Source: Pseudomonas sp. UYIF39 (lineage in GTDB: Bacteria > Pseudomonadota > Gammaproteobacteria > Pseudomonadales > Pseudomonadaceae). Taken from it: a DNA stretch of 64,000 nucleotides. Where the stretch lies: the NCBI RefSeq assembly GCF_029963765.1, contig NZ_JALBYU010000001.1, positions 372,001 to 436,000 on the forward strand. Reading direction: 5' to 3'. The notes under the pieces were generated by a model. It was given only the letters and a program-made list of their open reading frames with translations. It had not been told where the DNA came from and ran no database searches. A program made the translations under genes and the position numbers. Positions 18,082-26,229 of this stretch are shown piece by piece; the first letter of the stretch is position 1, and every line of letters starts with the position of its first letter.

Positions 18082-19671
18082 TTAGAACACAACGCCCTGG
18101 CTACGCAGGTAGTCGTCATAGGTGCCGCTGAAGTCGATCACGCCGCTGGCGCTCAACTCGATGATGCGGGTGGCCAGGGACGATACGAACTCACGGTCGT
18201 GGCTGACGAAGATCAGCGTGCCCGGGTAGTTCTCCAGCGCCAGATTCAGCGCCTCGATGGATTCCATGTCCAAGTGGTTGGTCGGTTCGTCCATGATCAG
18301 CACGTTCGGCTTTTGCAGGATCAGCTTGCCGAACAGCATGCGACCTTGCTCACCACCGGAGATGACCTTGACCGACTTGAGGATCTCGTCGTTGGAGAAC
18401 AGCATCCGGCCGAGGGTACCGCGAACGATTTGCTCGCCGCCCTGGGTCCACTGGCCCATCCAGTCGAACAGGTTGCAGTCGTCTTCGAAGTCGTGCGCGT
18501 GGTCCTGGGCGTAGTAGCCCAGTTCCGCGGCGTCGGTCCACTTCACGGTACCGGCATCCGGGGTCAGTTCGTTGACCAGGGTGCGCAGCAAGGTGGTTTT
18601 ACCGATACCGTTCGGGCCGATGATCGCCACGCGCTCGCCAGCTTCAACCTGGAAGCTGAAGTCCTTGAACAGCGGCTTGCCGTCGAAGCCTTTGGCCATG
18701 CGCTCGACGATGACCGCCTGACGGTGCAGCTTCTTGGTTTGTTCGAAACGGATGAACGGGCTCACACGGCTCGAAGGCTTGACCTCGGCCAGCTGGATCT
18801 TGTCGATCGCCTTGGCGCGGGACGTGGCCTGCTTGGCTTTCGAGGCGTTGGCCGAGAAGCGGCTGACGAACGATTGCAGTTCCGAGATCTGTGCTTTCTT
18901 CTTGGCGTTGTCCGACAGCAGTTGCTCGCGGGACTGGGTCGCCACGGTCATGTACTCGTCGTAGTTGCCCGGGAACAGGCGCAACTCGCCGTAATCCAGG
19001 TCAGCCATGTGGGTGCACACGCTGTTCAGGAAGTGACGGTCGTGAGAGATGATGATCATCAGGCTGGAGCGCTGGGTCAGGATGTTTTCCAGCCAGCGGA
19101 TGGTGTTGATGTCCAGGTGGTTGGTCGGTTCGTCGAGCAACAACACTTCAGGATCGGAGAACAGCGCCTGAGCCAGCAATACGCGCAGTTTCCAGCCAGG
19201 GGACACTTCGCTCATCGGGCCGAAGTGTTGCTCGATGCCGATACCCAGGCCCAGCAACAGTTCGCCAGCACGGGACTCGGCGGTGTAGCCGTCCATTTCG
19301 GCGAATTCGGTTTCCAGTTCCGCAACGGCCATGCCGTCTTCTTCGGTCATTTCCGGCAGCGAGTAGATACGGTCGCGCTCGGCCTTGACCTTCCACAGCT
19401 CTTCGTGACCCATGATCACGGTATCGATCACGGTGAATTCTTCGTAGGCGAACTGGTCCTGGCGCAATTTACCCAGACGCACGTTCGGCTCGAGCATGAC
19501 CTGGCCGCCGGACGGCTCGAGGTCGCCGCCGAGGATTTTCATGAAAGTCGACTTGCCGCAACCGTTGGCGCCGATCAGGCCGTAGCGGTTGCCCGCGGCG
19601 AATTTGACCGAAACGTTTTCGAATAGCGGCTTGGCGCCGAACTGCATCGTGATGTTAGCTGTAGAGATCAA
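18082..19671 (-). CDS. ybiT: YbiT, ABC-F translation-associated ATPase
   Basis: 529 aa with two ABC cassettes and no membrane domain. First cassette: Walker [10 protein letters not shown] (about 34-42), signature-region [14 protein letters not shown] and Walker [12 protein letters not shown]. The ABC-F linker ([20 protein letters not shown], about 255-300) comes next. The second cassette has GPNGIGKTT and [13 protein letters not shown]. End-to-end similarity to the remembered E. coli YbiT sequence is high. ABC-F proteins bind the ribosomal E site and tune elongation on difficult sequences. Terminator at 18036..18063. Confidence 0.94.
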   Translation of the reverse strand: MISTANITMQFGAKPLFENVSVKFAAGNRYGLIGANGCGKSTFMKILGGDLEPSGGQVMLEPNVRLGKLRQDQFAYEEFTVIDTVIMGHEELWKVKAERDRIYSLPEMTEEDGMAVAELETEFAEMDGYTAESRAGELLLGLGIGIEQHFGPMSEVSPGWKLRVLLAQALFSDPEVLLLDEPTNHLDINTIRWLENILTQRSSLMIIISHDRHFLNSVCTHMADLDYGELRLFPGNYDEYMTVATQSREQLLSDNAKKKAQISELQSFVSRFSANASKAKQATSRAKAIDKIQLAEVKPSSRVSPFIRFEQTKKLHRQAVIVERMAKGFDGKPLFKDFSFQVEAGERVAIIGPNGIGKTTLLRTLVNELTPDAGTVKWTDAAELGYYAQDHAHDFEDDCNLFDWMGQWTQGGEQIVRGTLGRMLFSNDEILKSVKVISGGEQGRMLFGKLILQKPNVLIMDEPTNHLDMESIEALNLALENYPGTLIFVSHDREFVSSLATRIIELSASGVIDFSGTYDDYLRSQGVVF

Positions 19672-20167
19672 AGGTTTTTCCTGCGAAGCATTCAGAGTAG
19701 CTAGGGTTGCGGCAGTACCGATTCAGTACCCGTTTCCGGTATTCGAACCACAGGAAATGCATCCCGGTCAGAAGCGGAAGGTCCATCTGGCAATAAGTGG
19801 ACAGCAGCATATGAAGCGCTTGGCCCGAGTCGAAGTGCGCTGAGACGGGGTTCATTCCCGTCGTCAACCAAGGGGGGCGCGTAATGTTTGGCGGCGATTG
19901 TACTGGTCTGGCTCTTTAAACGATAGGGCGTTAAGGCCGCACGGCCACTTTGGCAGCATCAGCGGACATATTTTCACAGTTGAAGGTTAACTATTGGTTA
20001 CAAGCTGTGGCTAAAATGCCATCTATCACCCGATGCCGACAAGCGGCATAGGCTCAAGGACGCGCCATCCGGGCCGTAGTTTCGTATTCAGACACTGCAC
20101 AAGACCCTTGGGCCGATTCGCCGGCAAGGGACGCAGTTTGTTCATTTCTGACGTGTGACGATTTTTT
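19672..20167. other. Intergenic region between ybiT and lpxO (divergent)
   Basis: 496 bases without a convincing gene. A 70-codon minus-strand frame (19655..19867) overlaps the ybiT start and has no recognisable features. The region must hold both divergent promoters. I did not find a clear terminator, RNA gene or operator. Confidence 0.4.
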
Positions 20168-21067
20168 GTGAAATTGATCATTGCCGCTATTTACGTTGTA
20201 TCCATTGCGTACGTTCACTTGCGCGGACGCGTGCGTCACAAGCTGGGCCGCCAACTGAGCGACCACTCAACGTTTCTGGCACCGATCAACTGCTTCCTTT
20301 ATCTGTTCTCGAAAATCCCCAACAAGCCTTTTCTGAACCCGGCCGATTTTCCTGAGCTGAGTCCGTTGCAGGACCATTGGGAAGACATTCGTGCCGAGGG
20401 CCAAAACCTGCTCAGGGCCGGGGAGATCAAGCGCTCGAGTCAGTACGACGACGTCGGTTTCAATTCATTCTTCAAGACGGGCTGGAAACGTTTCTACCTG
20501 AAGTGGTACGGCGACAGCCATCCTTCAGCCATGAAGCTCTGTCCGCGCACCTCCGAACTGCTGCAAAGCATCGGCTCGATCAAGGCTGCGATGTTCGCCG
20601 AGTTGCCACCGGGTTCGAAATTGGTCCGTCACCGCGATCCGTATGCCGGTTCCTATCGCTATCACCTGGGCCTGGAAACACCGAACGATGCCGGTTGCTA
20701 CATCAACGTCGATGGCGAGAACTACCACTGGCGCGACGGTGAAGCGATCATGTTCGATGAGACCTTCATTCATTACGCCGAAAACACCACCCGGCAGAAC
20801 CGTATCATTCTGTTCTGCGACGTAGAGCGGCCGATGAAGTATCGCTGGGCGGCGGCGTTCAATGGCTGGTTCAGCAATAACGTGATGTCGGCGGCGGGCG
20901 CACCGAACGATGCGGGTGACAAGACCGGCGGTATCAACCGCTTGTTCGCCAAAATCTACAAGATTCGCTTGCGCGGCAAAGCACTGAAGAAGCGCAACCG
21001 CAAGCTCTATTACCTGGAGAAGTGGGCTATTTTCGGTGGCCTGTTGGCGATTATCGTTTTGATCTGA
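20168..21067 (+). CDS. lpxO: LpxO, lipid A 2-hydroxylase
   Basis: 299 aa starting with GTG at 20168 (KLIIAAIYVVSIAYVHLRGR), the start expected from family members although the ribosome site is poor. It has an N-terminal membrane anchor (about 2-17), then the Fe(II)/2-oxoglutarate dioxygenase core with HxD His155-Asp157 (RHRD), distal His202 (IHYAENTTRQ) and Arg212 for 2-oxoglutarate. A second hydrophobic segment is at the C-terminus (AIFGGLLAIIVLI). LpxO hydroxylates a secondary laurate or myristate of lipid A at the inner membrane, altering envelope charge and peptide resistance. Confidence 0.93.
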   Translation: MKLIIAAIYVVSIAYVHLRGRVRHKLGRQLSDHSTFLAPINCFLYLFSKIPNKPFLNPADFPELSPLQDHWEDIRAEGQNLLRAGEIKRSSQYDDVGFNSFFKTGWKRFYLKWYGDSHPSAMKLCPRTSELLQSIGSIKAAMFAELPPGSKLVRHRDPYAGSYRYHLGLETPNDAGCYINVDGENYHWRDGEAIMFDETFIHYAENTTRQNRIILFCDVERPMKYRWAAAFNGWFSNNVMSAAGAPNDAGDKTGGINRLFAKIYKIRLRGKALKKRNRKLYYLEKWAIFGGLLAIIVLI

Positions 21068-21131
21068 ATTTTGTGTTTCGGCGTGCGAAGCCTTCGTGAG
21101 CAAGCCATAACATCCACCGCAAAACCCTCAA

Positions 21132-21980
21132 TCAGCCACGAGAAGTCTTCGTGGATTTTTTGCGTGCGGCGGGTTTGGTTTTACCGGCACTCTTGCCACC
21201 CAGGCTGCGTTTAAGCAACTCGGTCAGATCGATAACATCCGCAGTTTTACGCTCATCTTCGCCAGTCGCCGTTTCGACATCTTCGATTTTTCCTTCGTTG
21301 GCCTTTTTCTCCACCAAGGCCATGATCTTGTCTTCAAAACTGTCGCGATAATCCTCGGGTTTCCAGTCTGCGCTCATGTCCTGAACCAGTCGTTCGGCCA
21401 TGTCCAGTTCGCCCTTGGCCAGTTCGGGCTTGGTGACTTCACTGCCGAGCTCAAGCGTATCCAGACTTCGCACTTCGGCGGGCCAGCGCAGCATCACCAA
21501 TACCATCGCCGATTCCAGCGGCATCAGCGCGGCGAGGTGCTGGCGCGTGTGCAGCACAACATGAGCCAGGGCGACTTTATTGGTTTTGCTTAACGTTTCG
21601 CGCAACAGCGCATAGACCTTGCCACCTCGTTTGTCCGGCGCGAGGTAGTAGGGCGTATCGATGTTTTGCAGGGGGATCTGCTCGCTGTCGACAAAGGAAA
21701 AGATGTCGATGGTCTGAGTGGACAGCGGGTGCGCCGACTTGATTTCCTCTTCGCTGAGGACCACATACCGACCCTTTTCATACTGCACACCTTTAACGAT
21801 GTGTTCCTTGGTGACTTCCTTGCCGGTGACCTTGTTGACGCGCTTGTAGCCCACCGGGTCCATGCTGCGGCTGTCGAGCCAGTCGAAATCCACCCCTTGC
21901 GAGGACGTCGCCGAGACCAGCGCCACAGGAATATGCACCAGACCGAAACTGATCGCGCCTTTCCAGATTGCCCGTGCCAT
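21132..21980 (-). CDS. ku: Ku, DNA end-binding protein of non-homologous end joining
   Basis: 282 aa. Typical bacterial Ku: MARAIWKGAISFGLVHIPVALVSATS start, DFDWLDSRSMDPVGYKRVNKVTGKEV (about 30-55) and a ring core to about residue 195. The Lys/Ser-rich C-terminal tail (KSAGKTKPAARKKSTKTS) is expected to contact DNA and LigD. It forms a homodimeric ring on double-strand breaks and recruits ligase LigD. No ligD is within this window, so the partner must be elsewhere. Confidence 0.95.
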   Translation of the reverse strand: MARAIWKGAISFGLVHIPVALVSATSSQGVDFDWLDSRSMDPVGYKRVNKVTGKEVTKEHIVKGVQYEKGRYVVLSEEEIKSAHPLSTQTIDIFSFVDSEQIPLQNIDTPYYLAPDKRGGKVYALLRETLSKTNKVALAHVVLHTRQHLAALMPLESAMVLVMLRWPAEVRSLDTLELGSEVTKPELAKGELDMAERLVQDMSADWKPEDYRDSFEDKIMALVEKKANEGKIEDVETATGEDERKTADVIDLTELLKRSLGGKSAGKTKPAARKKSTKTSRG

Positions 21981-22183
21981 GGTCGTCTTCTCGCCAGTGA
22001 TGTTCAGGTGACCTGTGACGCTGTGCGAAAGTTTCAGCGGGCTGCGAACCGGCCCTGCGGGCGTATCGGCGGTCGGGTCAACTCGTGTTACATCTTGTGA
22101 AGGAGGTTTTAGTTAACAAATCCGAACCCCGGGCGTAGCGTGATATCGAAGTTCCTATACACGCTGATGTCGAGAGGTTCCCC

Positions 22184-22540
22184 ATGAACAGATTTGTGCT
22201 CGGCTGCACCGCGTTGGCGTTGAGTGGTGTGCTGAGCAATCTGGCGCAGGCTGACACCGCATCGCCACCTTCTTCATTGCTGTTGGCCCAGAGCCCGACG
22301 GGCCACACCAGCAATCCTTACAACAGCCCGATTCGCCGGGCCAATCCCAACAGCATGCAAGGCACGCAACCCAGCGCGCCGGCCATTCGCGGGCCGAACA
22401 CAGTGCCCGTGCCGCGGCCACCGACGCTGGATAATGGTGGCATCGGCAACCGCTATCCTCAGGACCGGCCGCCTCCCGCCACCCCACCGAAATTCATTCC
22501 CAACCCACCTCATCGGGACGCAGACACCAGCAACCGTTGA
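22184..22540 (+). CDS. Small secreted proline-rich protein, function unknown
   Basis: 118 aa with a clear signal peptide (NRFVLGCTALALSGVLSNLAQA, cut near residue 24). The mature part is about 90 residues of Pro/Asn-rich, presumably disordered sequence (NPYNSPIRRANPNS, PVPRPPTLDNGGIGNRYPQDRPPPATPP) with no Cys. GAGAGG lies about six bases before the ATG. It lies 51 bases upstream of the yliI-like gene on the same strand and may be co-transcribed. I do not recognise a family. Confidence 0.72.
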   Translation: MNRFVLGCTALALSGVLSNLAQADTASPPSSLLLAQSPTGHTSNPYNSPIRRANPNSMQGTQPSAPAIRGPNTVPVPRPPTLDNGGIGNRYPQDRPPPATPPKFIPNPPHRDADTSNR

Positions 22541-22591
22541 ACGGCACGACAGCGATCTTGCCAGCCATTCGAACGACAAAAGGAATCGTGC

Positions 22592-23743
22592 ATGTTGCGT
22601 AAAACCCTTCTGGCCACACTGTGTGCCAGCGCACTGCTCACCGTCACGGCGCCCGTTTTCGCAGCGCCAACCCAGGATTTTAAAAGCGAACAGGGCCCCC
22701 TTGAGGTGACGACAATGATCAAGGGGCTCGAACATCCTTGGGCTTTGGCGTTTCTTCCCGATCGCCAAGGGATGCTGGTGACCGAACGGCCCGGCAACCT
22801 GCGGGTGGTCAGCGCCGACGGTAAACTTTCCGCACCGCTCAGTGGCGTGCCAAAGGTTTGGGCCAAGGGGCAGGGCGGTTTGCTGGATGTAGCGTTGTCG
22901 CCCGACTTCAAGCAAGACCGCACGGTCTATCTGTCGTATGCCGAAGGTGGCGGTGAGGGCGACAAGGCCGGGACGGCAGTCGGTCGCGGACGTCTGTCTG
23001 ACGACCTGACGGCCCTCAAGGATTTCAACGTGATCTTTCGCCAGGAGCCCAAGCTTTCGGTCGGTAACCACTTTGGTTCGCGCCTGGTGTTCGACCGCGA
23101 CGGCTATCTGTTCATCACCCTTGGCGAGAACAATGACCGGCCGACCGCCCAAGACCTCGACAAGCTGCAAGGCAAGGTTGTGCGGATCTACCCGGACGGC
23201 AAGGTGCCGGATGACAACCCCTTTGTCGGTCAGACCGGCGTACGCCCGGAAATCTGGTCCTACGGTCATCGCAATCCACAAGGCGCGGCACTCAATCCCT
23301 GGACCGGCACCCTCTGGGAAAACGAGCACGGTCCCCAGGGTGGCGATGAAATCAACATCATCGAGCGAGGCAAGAACTATGGCTGGCCGATGGCAACCCA
23401 TGGCATCAACTATTCCGGCCAGCCGATACCGGAAGCAAAGGGCAAGTCTGCCGAAGGCACCGTCGCCCCGCATCACGTGTGGGAAAAGTCCCCCGGTCTC
23501 AGCGGCATGGCGTTCTACGACGCTGACCGCTTCAAGGCCTGGCAGCACAACGTGTTTATAGGCGCGCTGGTGAGCCAGGAGTTGATCCGCTTGCAGTTCG
23601 ATGGCGACAAGGTCGTTCACGAAGAGCGATTGCTGGGTGAACTCAACAAGCGCATTCGCGATGTGCGGCAGGGGCCGGACGGGTATTTGTATGTGCTGAC
23701 CGATGAAGACGATGGTGCCCTGTACAAGATCGGACTGAAGTAA
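22592..23743 (+). CDS. yliI: PQQ-dependent soluble aldose-sugar dehydrogenase (YliI-like)
   Basis: 383 aa with signal peptide (cut near residue 24, PVFAAP). Six-bladed propeller landmarks are GLEHPWALAFLPD, the catalytic-loop His in GNHFGSRLVFDRDGYLF, and SYGHRNPQGAALNPWTGTLW, followed by ENEHGPQGGDEINII, which carries Ca/PQQ ligands. This group (E. coli YliI, Asd) oxidises aldoses in the periplasm using PQQ. The REP fragment and the truncated rimK-like gene follow immediately. Confidence 0.92.
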   Translation: MLRKTLLATLCASALLTVTAPVFAAPTQDFKSEQGPLEVTTMIKGLEHPWALAFLPDRQGMLVTERPGNLRVVSADGKLSAPLSGVPKVWAKGQGGLLDVALSPDFKQDRTVYLSYAEGGGEGDKAGTAVGRGRLSDDLTALKDFNVIFRQEPKLSVGNHFGSRLVFDRDGYLFITLGENNDRPTAQDLDKLQGKVVRIYPDGKVPDDNPFVGQTGVRPEIWSYGHRNPQGAALNPWTGTLWENEHGPQGGDEINIIERGKNYGWPMATHGINYSGQPIPEAKGKSAEGTVAPHHVWEKSPGLSGMAFYDADRFKAWQHNVFIGALVSQELIRLQFDGDKVVHEERLLGELNKRIRDVRQGPDGYLYVLTDEDDGALYKIGLK

Positions 23744-23750
23744 CCGACAC

Positions 23751-23793
23751 CTGTAGCAGCTGGCGAAGCCTGCGTTCGGCTGCGCAGCAGTCG
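23751..23793. repeat. Single REP fragment at the truncation point of the rimK-like gene
   Basis: CTGTAGCAGCTGGCGAAGCC... belongs to the same REP family as 10024..10160 but lacks part of the motif and the inverted partner. It abuts directly the first retained codon of the rimK-like remnant. Confidence 0.75.
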
Positions 23794-24459
23794 GACGACC
23801 CGGCCTCGATTCTGCGTTGCACCAACAAGGTGTACCTGACCGATCTGCTCAAGAGCCATCAGCTGGGCATGCCCGCCACCGAGATTCTCTACAAAGAGCG
23901 ACCGGAAGACTTCGAGCGGGTTGGCGAGCGCCTCGGTTTCCCGTTGGTATTGAAGATCCCCGACGGCTGTTTCTCTCGGGGTGTGATCAAGGTCGAAAGC
24001 CAGCAAGCCTTGCTCGACGCCACGGCCGAACTGTTCGAGCATTCGGTGCTGTTGCTGGCCCAGGAGTTCTTCTACACCGAATACGACTGGCGCATCGGCG
24101 TGCTCAACCGCAAACCCATCTTTGCCTGCCAGTACTTCATGTCCAAGGGCCATTGGCAGATCTACAACCACAAGGCCAAGGGCCAGGACATCAATGGCGA
24201 ATGCCGCACCCTGGCGGTTCACGAAGCACCGCGGGCGGTGGTGGAGTTGGCGGTGAAGACTGCGAACCTGATCGGCGATGGCCTCTACGGCGTCGACCTC
24301 AAGCAGTCCGGCGACAAAGTGGTGGTGATCGAGGTCAACGACAATCCGAACATGGACGCCGGCATCGAAGACGCTTACTTGCAGGACGATCTGTATTCAC
24401 TGGTGCTGGAAGAGTTCGTCCGTCGCCTGGAACTCAAGCGCCGCGGCCAGGCCTGGTGA
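23794..24459 (+). pseudogene. RimK-family ATP-grasp ligase, 5' half missing
   Basis: The readable frame keeps only the C-terminal ATP-grasp catalytic half, starting at DDPASILRCTNKVYL. It includes FPLVLKIPDGCFSRGVIKV, FFYTEYDWRIGVL and the metal-binding VVVIEVNDNPNMDAG. Full RimK-like proteins of this type have a further N-terminal domain of about 250-300 residues (RLAN). Here that part is replaced by the REP fragment 23751..23793 and then the end of yliI. There is no proper ribosome site; the best start is an internal GTG at 23830, which would yield 209 aa. The ATP-grasp fragment could still be made but is probably not functional. The next gene (CorA-like) follows after seven bases, as in an intact operon. 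Confidence 0.82.
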
Positions 24460-24466
24460 ACGGCCG

Positions 24467-25390
24467 ATGATCAAGAGCTTTCAACTGATCCACGGCGCCC
24501 TGCACAAAGTCGAACGGCTGGATGCCGAAGTGATGTTGTTCAGTAATCCCGGTGCGGCCGAACGGGATCTGCTGCACAGCCATTTCAAAGTTGATGAACA
24601 CGCCCTGGCCTCGGCCCTGGACCCCGATGAGGTGTCACGCATCGAGTTTCACCCCGACAACCTGTTCCTGATCTGGAAACGCCCGGAAAACTATTCCGGC
24701 GCCGGCAGCCTGGCCTTCGAAGTGTCGTCCTGCGGTTTGCTGTTTTCCGAGCATCGTTTGCTGGTGATCGCCACCGACGATTCGCCGCTCAGTGGCCTCG
24801 GCATGCGCCAGCCCCTGAACAGGCCGCTGGATGTGTTGCTCGACCTGCTGTTCAACAACATCCATCACTACTTGGGCCACCTGAAGGTGATCAAGCTGGT
24901 TGCCCGGGAGTTGCAGCAGAAATTCAACGCGTCGATGCAGAACCAGCACCTGATCCAGATGTTCAACCTCAGCGAAAGCCTGATCTATTACATCAACGCG
25001 ATTCACAGCAACGGCGCAGTCCTGACCCGGTTGCGCAATCACGCCGCAAAGGAACATTTCAGCGCCGAAGCCATTGGCCTGATCGACGACCTGATCATCG
25101 AAAACAACCAGTGCTACAAACAGGCGGAAATCTACTCCACGGTGTTCTCCGGGCTGATCGACGCCCGGGGCAACCTGATGAACAACAGCATGAACAACCT
25201 GCTGCGCAAACTGACGTTGATCAATGTGGTGTTTTTGCCGCTGAACCTGATTGCAAGTATCGGCGGCATGTCCGAGTTCAGCATGATGACGGCGGGCGTG
25301 CCGTGGTGGGTTTCGTATCCGCTGTTTCTGACTGCGATGATAATGGGGGCTGGAGTGATGGTGCTCGGGCTCAGACGGTTGGCGAAATAA
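24467..25390 (+). CDS. CorA-family divalent metal transporter (ZntB-like)
   Basis: 307 aa; a long cytoplasmic N-terminal domain and two C-terminal membrane helices (about 245-270 and 278-300). The position of the CorA GMN signature reads IGGMSEFSM, so the classical YGMNF motif is missing, as happens in ZntB-like and other divergent members. The long stalk helix is visible (LKVIKLVARELQQKFN...). The ion is not predictable: Zn, Mg or Co. It lies seven bases after the rimK-like remnant, and RimK-like and CorA-like genes often travel together. Confidence 0.85.
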   Translation: MIKSFQLIHGALHKVERLDAEVMLFSNPGAAERDLLHSHFKVDEHALASALDPDEVSRIEFHPDNLFLIWKRPENYSGAGSLAFEVSSCGLLFSEHRLLVIATDDSPLSGLGMRQPLNRPLDVLLDLLFNNIHHYLGHLKVIKLVARELQQKFNASMQNQHLIQMFNLSESLIYYINAIHSNGAVLTRLRNHAAKEHFSAEAIGLIDDLIIENNQCYKQAEIYSTVFSGLIDARGNLMNNSMNNLLRKLTLINVVFLPLNLIASIGGMSEFSMMTAGVPWWVSYPLFLTAMIMGAGVMVLGLRRLAK

Positions 25391-25409
25391 CTTTGGCGGC
25401 TGTCAGATC

Positions 25410-25507
25410 GCTTTCGCGAGCAAGCTCGCTCCCACATTTTGATCAGGGTGTACGCAAGTTCCGAGTCCTCTACAGAACCCTTGTGGGAGCGGGCTTGCTC
25501 GCGAAGG
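25410..25507. repeat. REPIN, GCGAGCAAGCTCGCTCCCACA type
   Basis: Inverted REP copies at about 25410..25436 and 25480..25507 separated by about 43 bases, between the convergent corA-like and DUF2834 genes. Confidence 0.88.
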
Positions 25508-25535
25508 CAATCTCAACAGCACTACAAATTCAGGA

Positions 25536-25871
25536 TCAGACTTCTTGATGGACGGTTACGGATTTCTTCCGATCCTGCAGCCCACGCACCACCAAGTACA
25601 ACAACGGCCCGATGGACACAAATATTGCGGTAAGCAAAAGATACGGCACCACCGACAGCCCTGACTGCCCACGCTTGCGCGCATCCGTGTACATCCAGAT
25701 GCCCGCGAGCGTCGCCAGCAGGTACAAATCAATCACTACCTGCGCCGTGTCGGGGCGCGACATCAGGCTGAGGCCGAAGTCGATCAATGACTGTTCGGCC
25801 TGAAGCATCACCGAAACGGTGTAGCCGGCGAACGCGATCAGGGCAATGAGGGGCAGGGCGACAGACTTCAT
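25536..25871 (-). CDS. DUF2834 membrane protein
   Basis: Start at 25871 (MKSVALPLIALIAFAGY) with AAGGAAGG just upstream; 111 aa. Three membrane helices (about 4-22, 45-62, 75-95). The middle has the family pattern VVIDLYLLATLAGIWMYTDARKRG and the C-terminal helix is SVVPYLLLTAIFVSIGPLLYLV, followed by a charged tail. Function unknown. It diverges from the ilvA-type leader region. Confidence 0.82.
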   Translation of the reverse strand: MKSVALPLIALIAFAGYTVSVMLQAEQSLIDFGLSLMSRPDTAQVVIDLYLLATLAGIWMYTDARKRGQSGLSVVPYLLLTAIFVSIGPLLYLVVRGLQDRKKSVTVHQEV

Positions 25872-25969
25872 GGTTTCCTTCCTTGGGACAATGAGCAGAG
25901 TCGTCAGCCTACAGAGGCCGAGGAAAATTGGCCATTGACTTGCCATCAGCGCCCGGCTAATTTTCGGAC

Positions 25970-26035
25970 ATGACTTCCACTGTATTGCGCTGCCAGCCAA
26001 GCATTATTACCGCCATTCCTTATTTGGCGGGCTAG
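25970..26035 (+). CDS. Putative Thr/Ile/Leu-rich leader peptide of the threonine dehydratase gene
   Basis: A 21-codon frame, MTSTVLRCQPSIITAIPYLA plus Gly, ends in TAG at 26033-26035. Nine of 21 residues are Thr, Ile, Leu or Val, with Ile-Ile-Thr in a row at 26003-26011. It is followed 18 bases later by an intrinsic terminator and then by the threonine dehydratase gene, whose pathway makes isoleucine. The last codons contain GGCGGG (26026-26031), which can pair with the left arm of the terminator. The ribosome site is weak (CGGAC directly before the ATG), which is the main doubt. Not in the minus-strand neighbour's transcript. Confidence 0.6.
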   Translation: MTSTVLRCQPSIITAIPYLAG

Positions 26036-26053
26036 CTCACGACTGCAGCACCC

Positions 26054-26078
26054 AACCCGCCCTAGAGGCGGGTTTTTT
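26054..26078 (+). terminator. Attenuator terminator upstream of the threonine dehydratase gene
   Basis: Perfect 8-bp stem (AACCCGCC / GGCGGGTT, 5-base loop) running into six T residues. No complete gene on this strand ends here, so its target must be the leader transcript. CCCGCC (26056-26061) can alternatively pair with GGCGGG in the leader reading frame (26026-26031), giving an anti-terminator. Confidence 0.78.
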
Positions 26079-26121
26079 ACTTTCTGTCTCCTGGGTCTTG
26101 AACCAACGCCGACCGGCGTAG

Positions 26122-26196
26122 GAGCTGCCGAAGGCTGCGATCTTTTGATCTTGGCGTCCGCAAGATAGATCAAAAGATCGCAGCCTTCGGCAGCTC
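26122..26196. repeat. REPIN, GAGCTGCCGAAGGCTGCGATC type
   Basis: Perfect 29-bp inverted repeat (26122..26150 and 26168..26196) with a 17-base loop, lying between the attenuator and the dehydratase ribosome site. A very stable structure in the 5' leader of the mRNA. Confidence 0.9.
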
Positions 26197-26229
26197 ATAC
26201 ACACAGTCGGTGTACGACAGGAGACAACC

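Noticed and set aside
18031..19626. 531-codon + strand open frame
   Set aside because: Mirror of ybiT. Both ABC cassettes are on the minus strand; the + translation is low-complexity shadow sequence.
19655..19867. 70-codon minus-strand frame overlapping the ybiT start
   Set aside because: No features, overlaps a well-supported gene and has no ribosome site.
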